64,000 nt of DNA from Lineus longissimus (lineage: Eukaryota; Nemertea; Pilidiophora; Heteronemertea; Lineidae), in assembly GCF_910592395.1 (NCBI RefSeq), contig NC_088324.1, forward strand, positions 4,056,953 to 4,120,952, in the 5' to 3' direction. The notes beneath the pieces are model-generated. The model did no database searches and had not been told where the DNA came from. It worked only from the letters and a program-made list of their open reading frames with translations. The position numbers were made by a program, and so were the translations under genes. This document shows, piece by piece, positions 1 to 10,261 of this stretch; positions within the stretch are counted from its first letter, which is position 1; each line of letters starts with the position of its first letter.

Positions 1-512
1 TTGATGCAATGTCTGCAGTGCACCCAATACATGCATTGACCTTGAGGTCTATGCACTGTGTGCATGCAACGATGCATTACAAGAGCACACCATGCCATAA
101 GCCTATTTTGTAACCCTGTCCCTGCCTGTTGTTCTTTTTAGCGTACCCGATAGGCATAGTAAAGGAACAGTTTCCGACAATTTCCACACCCGGCCCCCTC
201 CAACAGGAGGCGGGGTCAAGGGGGGGGGCACACGGCTGTAACTGATATCACAAATCCCCCCCCGGCCCCTCTGGCCGAGGCTATAGGCTTGGCCGGTATA
301 CGTGTGTCACCCCCGTGGCCCTAAAGGCAAGCAAGGTAGCCCTGGGGAGGGGGTTTTAGGCCTTGGTCGTGCATACCAATTACCATGCATTCATATTCAT
401 GTCCATTTTTGCAGGCTAGCCTCACACTTCCATGACATCTAGAAACGCTACCTACAAAACTCTACAGAAATGGTTGAGGTTTTTTAAACAATGATACATG
501 TCTCTATTTCAG

Positions 513-1249
513 GCACTAACACAGTAATGGCAGTCCCGCAGGCGATGGACAAAGGAAAGGTTGGGGAGTGCACTGAACTCCTTCGCAAGATTTTCCACTA
601 CCAGGGAGGACGAAACAGAGTGGCTAGAGATGGCCGAAACCCCTCTGGCTGGTTTAGGTATCCAGGTAAAACTGATTACTACTTATAGTACCAGTAACTC
701 CAATCAGTTCATGTGATGTAGGCCTACCTATTCGAAGTTGAAGCAATGAAATACCGGTATAAGAGTTTGCCATGTTGATGAGAATTGATGTCTATTCTGA
801 TCACAGTACAATACATAAATTTGTCTCATTTCAGTAAATCCTGATGATGTGCCGGGGTATTGTGAAGAAATTGATCAGCCAATGGATTTTACAACTATCC
901 AGGAGAAACTAAATGTAAATGAGATCTTTGTCACTACATGTATACGTTTGTTTATTCAGTTAACATGCAAATCACTCATGAATTTTCCCCCTCCAGATCC
1001 TGTGTCTTCTGTTGATGAACTAAGTAGATTCTTGTTTGGTGCCTGTCTTTTCATCCTTCCTGACGTTTTCAGGGCAACCAGTACAATAATCTCGATGAAT
1101 TCAATGCTGACATGCTACATGTTCTAGACAACTGCACTAAATTCAACAGGGATGAAGGCAGCCAGATCCGTATGGACAGCAACATTGTGTTCGACTTTTA
1201 TTGCAAAGAATTTGAAAAACTGAAGAACAAGAAGAAGAAAATGCAAGAG
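513..1249 (+). CDS. Bromodomain, three exons of a larger gene
   Basis: Three exons, 513-665, 835-914 and 1073-1249, join in frame (phase 1, then phase 0) with AG acceptors and GT donors at every edge. The product is a bromodomain, an acetyl-lysine reader that acts on chromatin. Exon 1 gives helix Z (CTELLRKIF). Exon 2 gives the ZA loop with PVNPDDVPGYCEEIDQPMDF, close to the family pattern P-V-x5-P-x-Y-x3-I-x-x-PMD. Exon 3 gives QYNNLDEFNADMLHVLDNC followed by TKFN, which carries the expected acetyl-lysine-binding Asn. A Lys-rich tail (KNKKKKMQE) closes exon 3. By eye it is nearest to BAZ/BPTF-type bromodomains, but no specific ortholog is claimed. The start of the gene lies left of the window or in 1-512. 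Its 3' continuation is uncertain because the next good acceptor (1601-1602) is in a different phase. Confidence 0.85.
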
Positions 1250-1602
1250 GTAATCAGCAATACTTACTGTAACATATATAATGTGGATAAGATACAATCA
1301 ACACTGACAAGGCACTGCCTTTTTCAGAGTTATTGATACGTATTGAGAGGTGTCAAACTGGAAACACGACACCATGATATATTACTGTGCTTGGCCAATG
1401 AATTCTTTCCAACAGTGGCTTTGATGTTTGTCTCAATTCTCTTGACATAACATAATGCAAACTGTGGTGCAGGTCTTTAACCTTGGTGGTAACCAACAAC
1501 CTACCGGTACTGAATCAGTGCATGTGAATATCTTTTAACTATGGTTTGCATTGAGTCAAGATTGCAATGTTTTGAGATAACCTTTACTTTATTTTGCCCC
1601 AG

Positions 1603-1765
1603 GGAAAACAGCAGTTGGAATGTAGGGCAGCACATGCGCGCCCAGAAAGAGGCCAGGCTTGACATGGCTCACTCCAGTGCAATGAAAGTGGTCCAAAAGC
1701 AAGTTGTGCAGCTGGAGAATACTATTTTAGAGAAAGAAGATCGTGTAAGAGAACTGAATGCAGAT
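1603..1765 (+). CDS. Coiled-coil exon between bromodomain and DDE exon
   Basis: The open frame has a CCCCAG acceptor at 1601-1602 and a GTAAGT donor at 1766. From about 1631 it encodes a Lys/Glu/Leu-rich helix including QKQVVQLENTILEKEDRVRE, which has coiled-coil spacing. The exon ends in phase 0. That matches the apparent acceptor at 2566-2567 in front of the large DDE exon, and the helix would continue smoothly there (RVRELNAD joined to IEWRERLQ). It could therefore be the N-terminal exon of the transposase-like gene. Joining it to the bromodomain exons fails at the strong acceptor (phase 2 needed, phase 0 supplied). Only a weaker AG at 1629-1630 restores the frame. Which gene owns this exon is undecided. 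Confidence 0.5.
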
Positions 1766-2567
1766 GTAAGTACATCCTCGGCACCCAGTGGTTTTCCATA
1801 TGCTCCAGCTCTCGCTATTACAAACCCCTGGGGAAATCCATGCCCTTCAGACGGATTGTAGCGGTAGAAAAAAAAGTGCCCAATCAGAGCGTCGGTTGTA
1901 TTTGAGTCTCGGAAATTCGTAAACCACGGACCCAGGAATTAATGCTCTCAGATGTACTATCAATTGTATAGTCTTTTGCGCCATAGGGCTCGGGTCCGAG
2001 GTAGGTTAGTTAAATTTCAATCAGCGCCATGAAACGCGTATTTTCATTAGCTGCTATTTTTAGAACATCCGGGTATTTATGAAAATTCTGAATTTTTCAG
2101 TGCTGTTCCTTCGTATTGCGCGCACCCCGCTGCAAATATTATTTTATTACTTAATTAAAACACAATTACACGTCTACACAATGTTAAACAGCATAGAATC
2201 GATGAAGTATAAAACGATTTAACGATAGGATTATCTTAAACTTTATTCATATACATTTTATTGTCATATAAAACACTACAAACATTACGCACAGTGTATC
2301 AGGTTATCAGAACTGCCACCCTTCGCTGTCGATTCTAATGGATTTTCTCAGGGTTTTGTATGGGACGTAGGAGTATCAAAAACCTGAAGCTCAGGATGAT
2401 GTAAGTAGAAATGATGTCAGGTGCTTCCTCCTGTCTCATGCCCTGTCAGTTGTTGAAAGAGCTTCACATTACACTGGCACTAGTAGTATTTAAATTTGCC
2501 CTCTTTCCTGCTTGGTGATCTTCAGTTGCTCATACATATGTTTACTTACATTAGTTATAAACTTCAG

Positions 2568-4769
2568 ATTGAATGGAGAGAAAGACTACAGTGCGATGTA
2601 AGAACTGCAACAACTGAAACTACAACACAAGTAGCGCTTGATCCAGCCAATCAACTGATGCAACTAGACCAGAAAGGAAACAGGAGAGGTCCTGAAGTGA
2701 AAGTGAAAGTTCCAACTCGAGTTATTCCAAATGACACTGATACTACCCTATTGGATCCGAAGACAGCTAGCAGTCATGTTAAAAAAACTGTTACGGCTTT
2801 AAAATCGGTGCATGGTGGTGATGTGCAAAATGTTAAAGATGGTATGTGGCACTCTCTGGTACAATTGACTAGTCCTGCTGAACTGAAGGTGTTTGTTAAG
2901 AATAGTAAGAAATGCAGAAAGGTAGTTAGCCAAGGTAAGGTGATGAAAAGGCAAGTGATTCACAATAGACGCACACACTCCAATATAGTAAGAAGTGTGA
3001 AAGTGTTGTACAAAGGTGGCTTGATCAGCAGCAGGAAGTACAGTGCTATTAGGCTGGCTGACAAAGGTGTTGCCAAACCTGAGTTACTCACTTATAAGGA
3101 AATGAAGGAAGAAATTGACAAGATTGAGGAAAGTTTTGCGTCCACATCTGTCGAAGGGACCAGTGGTTGTTATAGAAATGTTGAGGCTACTTTGCTGAAA
3201 CTAGCCGCTTTGTACGTACACATCGATGAAGTGCTGTCCAAAGATGGTGGAACCGGTCTGAGTTGGTTCAGTAAGCCTCGGGGAGAATTTTGTATTGCGA
3301 TAGGTGCAGACGGCGCCCCGTCGGGTAACTTCAAAACCCAAACATCCCACCCACTTTCTTTCTTAAATGTACTTGGAAAGGTCGGTAGTTGCGATCATAA
3401 CTTTCTGCTGTTTGGGGCAGATGTTACTGATGATGATCCAGTGTTCATATCCCAACTCGAAAGGATCATAGCTGAGTTAGAAGAAATTGAGAAGAAGGAG
3501 TTTACTATTGGGTCAGTGGCTGTCAGATTTAGACTTGAGCTAGTCCCAGCTGATTGCAAATGGGCTGCGATAGCATGTGGGGAGTTGTCAAATGCTGCCA
3601 CATACCCCTCCACATTTGGCAATGTGCATAAGGATGAGCTTGGTACCCTCAATGCATCCTTTGGTACAGACGAGAAGAGCACATGGAAACCATGGGGTTA
3701 TCTTCAGAGGTTAGAACATGCTAATAAAGTAATAAGTCTGAAGAAGAAAGTGACGAACAGGGCCAAGATACTAGACGCTATCAAAGGCATGCATTCTCGA
3801 CAAGAACATAGACCCATTCTGGGTAAGTATTGTGAGAAAGTGTTTGTGGAGCCACTGCATTTGAAAAATAATGCCTGTCGGCAGCTGAATAAGATTGTTC
3901 TCTTTGAGGTCTTGAAGAGAACCGATGACAAAGTGCTCAAAAAGCCCTTCAATGATGAGGAATTCATAGCTTGTCCCTTGGGTAAGTATCTGCACTGCCT
4001 GAGAGAAACAATGAAAGCAGGTAAGATGTATATTCGACTCACAAAATGGCTGAGAGAAGCCAGGGCGTCTGCTGGTGGACTCAAAGACTGCACAATTCGC
4101 TTCACTGGTGAGGACTCGATGAAATTTTGTGTAGGGTTCCCCAATCTCACAAAAGTCCTTGATGAGACCAGTAATACAACTCACTTGAAATTCCGCCAGC
4201 TACTCATTCACTATGCATGGACCTTGCTCAGGGAAGCAATTGCCCTTTGGTCAAAAATCAAGTTCAGTCAAGCAGAACTTGAGCAACTGAAAGACGTGTG
4301 TGAGCTATACCACGCCACCCATGCACTGTTCTTTACGAAGCCTTCGCTCACCACCTGGCATATTGGATATATTGTCCCATACCATGCCAAGTTGATATAC
4401 TGGAAATTTTGTGTTGGTTTAGGTATCAATACAATGCAGGGCAGAGAGGCAAAGCACAAGCAGGTTGCACTATATTCAAAGTTTTCAACTCCCCAAAATA
4501 GGTGGAAATGCGTGTTTAGGCACGAATATGTGCAGCTATACTGGGTTCGAGAAAATGATCTGCAGGGTCAGGCCAAAGAAATGACAAAAAAACGTGATAA
4601 TAGCAAGTATCATGTAAACCCAACTTCGGCAGAATCGTGTAGGTGTGGTTTGAAGAAGAATGAGGATGAATGTATTTACTGCAACCACCCTGTTGCCAAG
4701 ATGATTGCACGAAGTTGCCGCGAAAGGAAAATCAGTCATGAATTGAGAAAGATGTTTCAGAGCAAGTAG
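2568..4769 (+). CDS. DDE transposase-like protein with RAG1/Transib-type core order (copy 1)
   Basis: One long exon, open from 2496. The first 24 codons look like intron read-through because a pyrimidine-rich AG acceptor sits at 2566-2567. Residue numbers below count from the ORF ATG at 2496. Candidate acidic triad: D272 (AIGADGAPSG), D353 (LELVPADCKW, at the end of a beta strand) and E651 (MQGREAKHKQ). About 300 mostly helical residues separate D353 and E651. His622 and His630 precede the Glu, and a PLHLKNNA motif lies at 453-460. A conserved HNFLLFGADVTDDD block follows the first Asp by about 30 residues. This order matches the RNase H core of RAG1 and Transib transposases, including the D-x-LH-x-x-x-NA and H...H...E blocks. 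The CxxC zinc pair of RAG1 is not visible. The C-terminus has a cysteine cluster (CRCG...CIYC). Similarity was judged by eye; another insertion-domain DDE family (hAT, P, Kolobok) remains possible. A second copy lies at 62.3-64 kb. Confidence 0.65.
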   Translation: MEWRERLQCDVRTATTETTTQVALDPANQLMQLDQKGNRRGPEVKVKVPTRVIPNDTDTTLLDPKTASSHVKKTVTALKSVHGGDVQNVKDGMWHSLVQLTSPAELKVFVKNSKKCRKVVSQGKVMKRQVIHNRRTHSNIVRSVKVLYKGGLISSRKYSAIRLADKGVAKPELLTYKEMKEEIDKIEESFASTSVEGTSGCYRNVEATLLKLAALYVHIDEVLSKDGGTGLSWFSKPRGEFCIAIGADGAPSGNFKTQTSHPLSFLNVLGKVGSCDHNFLLFGADVTDDDPVFISQLERIIAELEEIEKKEFTIGSVAVRFRLELVPADCKWAAIACGELSNAATYPSTFGNVHKDELGTLNASFGTDEKSTWKPWGYLQRLEHANKVISLKKKVTNRAKILDAIKGMHSRQEHRPILGKYCEKVFVEPLHLKNNACRQLNKIVLFEVLKRTDDKVLKKPFNDEEFIACPLGKYLHCLRETMKAGKMYIRLTKWLREARASAGGLKDCTIRFTGEDSMKFCVGFPNLTKVLDETSNTTHLKFRQLLIHYAWTLLREAIALWSKIKFSQAELEQLKDVCELYHATHALFFTKPSLTTWHIGYIVPYHAKLIYWKFCVGLGINTMQGREAKHKQVALYSKFSTPQNRWKCVFRHEYVQLYWVRENDLQGQAKEMTKKRDNSKYHVNPTSAESCRCGLKKNEDECIYCNHPVAKMIARSCRERKISHELRKMFQSK

Positions 4770-4772
4770 TTA

Positions 4773-6604
4773 ATGTGTATTGCAATGTGTCGGTTCATTC
4801 AATAGCCATTAAATATGTTTAAATTTCAAGTGCTGATATTATATAGTATTGATGACAATGTCTCGTGAACAACAGGACACTCAATGTACCAGGTTTTAGA
4901 GTCTGCATTGCATTCCTGATCTGTTTTGAAATTGATGTTTCAGATCATGGTGAATTCAACAGGTATGCGTCTATAATCTATCTAGCATGCACTTTTATAA
5001 TATTGCTTCATTGGCCAGTGGTAGCATGAGCACTGGACAATGATGCCACGGAGGATGGTACTGAGCTACAAGCTTTCCCAAAAACGTTTGCAAGGTTCTT
5101 GTTATTCAAGTCAATAGCAATGCATTTGTGGGCCTGGCAGTGCAATAGTTGAACATGAAGTGAGGAGCATTAGGGAATGCGGTTGTGGCGGAAATCACAC
5201 CTTATGTTTCGCCTTTACCTTAGCGACTGGAAAATAACCTTCATGGGGGAGGGGGATGTAAGAGTTTTTGAGACACCCTGCATTACAGTACTTAATAATT
5301 TCCGTCTTCAGTGGCATGAGTGTTGGACTTCAATCTAACCTTGTATATGTTGCATGCTTTCTTGTCCAATTCTGCTGATGAGTAGAAAAGTTTTCTTCGC
5401 TTTGTTAAATGAAATAAGATGCAGCACTTCCAGTGACATTGTCTTGTCACTTCCAGCATGTCCAGTGACATTGTCCGTCCATTCTTCAAATGTCTATTTT
5501 GTAAATGAAATGATATGTAGTTATTACTCAGACATTTATCTTGATAGTTGACATTGATAGTTGACACCTGTCTGAGGGTCCGTCCATTCTCAATTGTTTA
5601 TTGTGTAAATGAATTAATATGTAGCTCTAACTCTGACAGTTGGCATCTGCCTGAGGGTGCATGCATGTCCATTATGTGATATCTGTGTCAGGTGCCTTGG
5701 CGAATCCTTCTTGAAAGTGATGATTGACCCTCATCTTGGTGTTAAGAAGACAGATTTGAATTGATGAAGGCTATCACTCCCACCACATCACTGGAAAAGG
5801 CAGGTGGTGTACGACTGTGTTCCTTGAATGCCTCCATATCTGCATAAATCTACTAGTATTACTTTGGGGTGAGTAACACCATGGTGAAGCATCTATCATT
5901 TTCAAAGGGGATCAATAAGGCGGCCTTTCGCACAGACAGTTTCAATGTCAGGGCATTATATTTTTCGGCTTGATCTCCAAGATTTGTTTTAATGCAGGTG
6001 CATGTAGGTTTCAGTTAGAGACAGTAACAGTTGTCTATGTTGACCTACATTTTACTGTGTTATTGGGTAGGAGCCCATCAATGAGATACCGGATAGTGCT
6101 GCGATCAAGATTCAGCCTAAGTGAAAAGTGAATGTAAAGCTAAATGTGTAAGAAATGTGAAATGTGAATACCCAAATATAACGTTTACATCAATTCAATT
6201 TTGTTTCCTCACATTATCATTATTCATAAGTAAGAAATACAGCCCCCCACCCCCAGATCAGGAATATTGCTTGCTAGTCAATGGCTGGAACATTTAATGA
6301 CACTTGTGATGTGCATGTCCTGATCATGGACAACCTGTCTGGTTATTGTGTCGCCTGTCCGAGCAATGGACAGCATGTAACAACCATGGACAACATTATG
6401 TCTCAACCATGCAGACACCATGTCACATACCTTGACTGTGACACATCCCCTGGCTTCCTCCATGGCAGGGGTGGAGTTAAAGTTTGTACTGCCTGATAAG
6501 CTAGAATTCACGTTACGTTTTGAATGAGAATATCTGTCCTACTACCGATATACTGGATATCAATGAATAAGGTAACAAGGTTTGTTTTCTTATTTCAGAT
6601 ATTT
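4773..6604. other. Intergenic stretch, no supported gene
   Basis: Only short unsupported open frames are present. Two imperfect direct repeats of a roughly 90-base segment occur at about 5440-5660 (shared phrases around 'gtccgtccattct' and 'gtaaatgaa'). No terminal inverted repeats, tRNA or convincing exon was found. Confidence 0.4.
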
Positions 6605-7024
6605 TTATTGTGGGATTCCATGTTTGTTGGTAACCACCCACGTGCAAGTGCAGAACAGTCTATCGAAGTTCTTTTTGTAGACAATGATGAACGGATGGTC
6701 CTCATCGATTTCCACCTCTGCCTTGCAGCCGTCCTTGAATTCTTTCCTGAGCAGAGACAGTCTCTCGGGGGCATCCTTCTCCTCACAGGCCCAAGCATTG
6801 AAAATGGACATGACCTTCTCCTGGCTGGTAATAGTGATGGTAACTGTGGCCCTGGTTTCTTTCTTGGTGGTCCTGTGGCTGTTGGAGAAAATGAGCCTGT
6901 CCAAGGCATCAAAAACTCTCGGGGTGTCTCTGGCAGTGTGCACCCTCCTCCTCCCACGTAAGGACACCTTTCTGAGTATTGCCTTGCGGAGGTACTTGAG
7001 CTCGTCTTTCACCAATGGATAAAC
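6605..7024 (-). CDS. Terminal exon of an unrecognised gene, paralog of the 16.1-18.2 kb gene
   Basis: This exon starts after a TTTCAG acceptor (7026-7025) with VYPLVKDEL and ends in TAA after NKHGIPQ. It aligns along its whole length with exons 2-4 of the + strand gene at 16084-18170: VYPLVKDEL with IYPAVIKEI, RDTPRVF with RDMPAEVF, NSHRTTKKETRATVTITITS with NSHKTTIKVTRATTTIAITS, and the ends VTNKHGIPQ with VKNKFGVAQ. Here the three exons are fused without introns, so introns were lost or gained between the paralogs. No family is recognised. The middle is predicted to be beta-rich (alternating Thr/Ile) and the first third helical and basic. A first exon equivalent to MSMENLREEI was not found upstream, where the gypsy remnant now lies, so the gene may be broken. 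Confidence 0.6.
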   Translation of the reverse strand, partial: VYPLVKDELKYLRKAILRKVSLRGRRRVHTARDTPRVFDALDRLIFSNSHRTTKKETRATVTITITSQEKVMSIFNAWACEEKDAPERLSLLRKEFKDGCKAEVEIDEDHPFIIVYKKNFDRLFCTCTWVVTNKHGIPQ

Positions 7025-7906
7025 CTGAAAGTAAATTTCAAATAGATCAATGATGTGCTACTCCTGAGAGACATGTGCAAAGGTTTAGGGACAATAATGT
7101 CCATGGGACTTCGATCCATCATCAACGCAAGAGTTTCGATTGTATATCAGCCTTCGCTAATATGACAGAGATAGGCCTATGATAGTGTGAAGTTTCGTCG
7201 GGGGTACTTCTCCTTGCTCGGCATTAACTCATCCTAACATACCTTCATGTCTATAAAACTCCTTTATTCCTTCGACACCGAATCCTCACATCTCATCTAA
7301 AACCATGCCGTCTTCACCCTCCCCACTCCTACGGTGTCTCATCATGGTCCCGTCCCGGCAGCCTCCGAGGAGACTGGTGGCGCCATCTGGCCTAAGGCCA
7401 ACACACCAAGAGCTACCAGATCACCACACCATCTCCACCAAAATTGGTCGAGCCTCAGGATCGAACACTACATAGCACGGTACACAGGCAGTTACAAAAC
7501 GAAATACACGGTTGTCATACAAAACAAAATACATGGTTATCAAATTTCGATACAAAAATAATAAATGATTAAATGCACTTCCGGCACGCCCTCAGCAGTC
7601 AGAATTAAGAACTGAGTATGAAAACTACCAAAATCAGCAGTCCTTTACAGTAAACTCCAGTCTCATAACATTTCACTGTACAAGTCTTTTACGTGTCCAT
7701 TAGCTATGTCTCTAGTGTGACACTTCAGAATAAACAAAACATGATAAATACACAAATATCAAAAATAAATCCGAGTAGAGAACGTCCTTCTAAACACGGT
7801 AATTGCACAAGGAAGAATATAAAACAACACTTGGGCAGGGGTCCATATGGGTCAGAGCGATCCCACCACCAATCCTTTGCAGAGCGCTAGGAAAGGGGTC
7901 CCCACT

Positions 7907-8776
7907 TTAATCCTGCCGGCGGATGTACTCGATCAAAAAGAGTCCAACCTCCCTCATCCCCTCCCAGCTGTAGTGTAAACCATCCTTGTCAAAGGCAGGC
8001 TGGGCCGTCAAAACAGGATGAGGGATGGACCTAAATCCCACCCTCCTCATCATCGCACAGAATTCTGCTAAATTCTCCCTTTGATCCGGCCTCAGCTTTG
8101 GGGACATGGGCGGCTCCAGATGGTACAGCCGAGCCGTGGGGTATTGATGTTTTAGCCATTTGAAAACTGCTACCATGTCTTCCTCCGGCTCCCCATAGAA
8201 TCGAGTATGGTTTAGGCCATGGTTTAACACCACATCACTTACCCTGGCCCGGGGTTGCACGACCTCCAGCATCCAACGTAGATCTTCAGCACGCTGACCA
8301 GAGTAAGCGATGGGAAACAAATTTGAGGTGGGTTTCAACGAGGTGAACATTGAATCCGCCAAGAGGAGTATTGGACATCTCCGCCTCCCCTCGAAGTCCC
8401 GCACCTTGGCTACAAGCTTACAAGTAAACCTCTCGACATCCGATCGTTGCTCCCGGGCCGTCCCCCGAAGTCGGAGGAAGGTCGAAAGCTCCTCGATGGT
8501 GGCCATTAATTCCTCCCCTCGGACACCCCAACTGGTTCTCATGTTGTTGTCAAACCGCTTAACCGCCTGAATGACGGACGTCATCAATGCTATGGTGGCG
8601 TCAAACATCGCCTCCTGGCAAGCGGTTACCACAGCGGTTCCCAGACGGAGATTAAACCTGGCGTGCACCTTCTCCCTGAGCCTCCTTACCATACTAGCAT
8701 ATACTTCATTGGTCAGTTCCTTCTTTGCTGCTTTCATAGGCTCCGGCATTCCATCAAGCTTCACAATATCCTCTGC
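7907..8776 (-). CDS. SGNH-hydrolase-like ORF downstream of gypsy pol
   Basis: The ORF follows an in-frame TAA (8785-8783) and an acceptor-like TTACAG ending at 8777. The first ATG is at 8749. Numbering from the GTG at 8764, SGNH blocks are visible: Ser138 in ILLLADSMF (block I), Gly156 in AYSGQRAEDL (block II), Asn185 in VVLNHGLNH (block III) and Asp261/His264 in FDKDGLHYSWEGM (block V). All four signature residues are present, so an ester-hydrolase fold is likely. Activity is unproven because the usual GDS is ADS. The N-terminal 120 residues are helical and unrecognised. No signal peptide or membrane segment is seen. It lies after the integrase C-terminal region on the same strand and just before the polypurine-like tract, so it belongs to the element as a third ORF. 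The acceptor suggests expression from a spliced transcript. Confidence 0.7.
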   Translation of the reverse strand, partial: AEDIVKLDGMPEPMKAAKKELTNEVYASMVRRLREKVHARFNLRLGTAVVTACQEAMFDATIALMTSVIQAVKRFDNNMRTSWGVRGEELMATIEELSTFLRLRGTAREQRSDVERFTCKLVAKVRDFEGRRRCPILLLADSMFTSLKPTSNLFPIAYSGQRAEDLRWMLEVVQPRARVSDVVLNHGLNHTRFYGEPEEDMVAVFKWLKHQYPTARLYHLEPPMSPKLRPDQRENLAEFCAMMRRVGFRSIPHPVLTAQPAFDKDGLHYSWEGMREVGLFLIEYIRRQD

Positions 8777-8896
8777 CTGTAATTATACAATCAAGAAACA
8801 AGGGTGAGTGCCTTACAACTACAGCTGCAGGAAAAGAGTCGGATTCCTACAGATCCTGCCCTGAAATTATCTTAAAGAAATGAGCAGAAAGTTTGA

Positions 8897-9445
8897 TTAT
8901 GTAGGTCGACTTCCACGGAGTTCCCGCCCTTTCTTCAACCACAGGGCCTTCCTTCTGACAATGCGATCCTGCTGGGCCAGATGGTTGACGCAACAACCAA
9001 TGGACAATCTGTATCGAGCTGGTTTTTTTAGATCGTCCCTAGGACGAAACTTGCGGCTGGGTGGTGGATCAGTTGTCACGCTTGGCGCAGAATCAGAGCT
9101 ACTCTCAAGGTTACGTAGAACAGTGACCACCTCTGGTGTGCAGAGCGCTGCACCGGAGGCATTCTCAGAGTCGGAATGGCTGTCATGGTTACCTAGAGCA
9201 GTGACCACCTCTGGTGTGCGGAGCGCTGCACCAGAGGCACCAGATACAGGGGAAGTTGGTACTGAGTCAAAAACTGGCTGCAGAAGAGTTTCTCTAGTTT
9301 GTCCTGCTTTTGGGCTAGTCCCAGTGTTGCTATCTTGTTCAGCCTGTGGGTCCTCAGCACGAGAGTGAAAAACCTTGAGGTTATTGAGGTGTACTACCTT
9401 AGGACGCCGGTTACGTCCATTCACTCGTCTTATCCTATAATTCAC
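8897..9445 (-). pseudogene. Gypsy pol C-terminal tail
   Basis: The frame starts with NYRIRRVNGRNRRPKVVHLN, the usual end of the Ty3 integrase C-terminal (GPY/F) module. A Ser/Pro/Glu-rich tail with a short internal duplication follows (SGAALRTPEVVTALGN and SGAALCTPEVVTVLRN). It is separated from the upstream GPF block by a frame change in a T-rich run near 9450. No chromodomain is visible. Confidence 0.6.
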
Positions 9446-10259
9446 CTCAGATTTTTTTCAGTACCTCAAAAGGTCCCTCCCAGCGTCTGTGGAACTTTGA
9501 CACTTCCTCTGGCTTCACATGATGGTTACGTAGCAACACCATATCACCCGCACCAAAAGATGTCATCTTAGTCTTCAAGTCGTAGTGTGTCCTTTGCCTT
9601 CTCTGGGCCAACTCCAAATTCTCTCGAGTTCACCTGTGGGCAGAGTCAATTCGGTCACGGAGTTTCGCGACATGAGCCGTTGTCTCGATGGAGGGTGTCT
9701 CTGGAGCACCAATTACCAGATCCAACGGAACTGTCATCTCCTCCCCAAATGTCATGCAGTATGGAGTCTCTTGAGTGGATGCTTGGATGCTGCTTCGGAA
9801 AGCCATAAGCGATGCTGGAAGGTGTTCATCCCAGTCCAATCCCTCTTGGTCAACCATGGTCATCAACATATCCTTAAGTGTGCCATTGAAGTTTTCCACC
9901 TGCCCGTTGCACTGGGGTTGGTATGCTGTGGTACGGCTCTTGTGGACATTCAGCAGCTGGCACATTTCAGCAAACACAGTGGACTCAAAGTTCCTCCCTT
10001 GATCACTGTGGAGGTTCTCTGGTGTGCCGAATCGACAAACATAGTCGTTCACCAGAACCTTAGCACAGGTGGTGGCCTTCTGATTTCTCAGAGCCCAGGC
10101 TTCTGGCCATTTTGAAAATGCATCCTGTGCCACCAAGATGTAGCGATGCCCTCTCCTGGAAGGTGGATTGATCGGCCCAACGATGTCTATATGCAACCGC
10201 TGGTTGCGGCGGCCTGCAGGGATGCTCTTAAGGGGTGCCTTGTTACGCTTACCTCCCTT
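9446..10259 (-). pseudogene. Gypsy integrase catalytic core and GPF module
   Basis: The core shows the first Asp in LHIDIVGP, the second in LHSDQGRNFE, and Glu in NGQVENFNGT, with retroviral-type spacing. An in-frame TGA follows DSAHR near 9629. Beyond it RENLELAQRRQRTHYDL and RWEGPFEVLKK give the GPF module. The 5' side ends abruptly at about 10262, where an inserted sequence begins. The missing zinc-binding half is at 12963-13507. Confidence 0.8.
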
Positions 10260-10261
10260 GC

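Noticed and set aside
2290-2296. CACAGTG heptamer upstream of the RAG1/Transib-like exon, as in recombination signal sequences
   Set aside because: One 7-base match is expected by chance; no matching nonamer, inverted partner or target duplication was found on the other side of the gene.
3395-4184. Minus-strand open frames of up to 148 codons inside the DDE exon
   Set aside because: They are shadows of the + strand coding frame, which shows the conserved motifs and a paralog.
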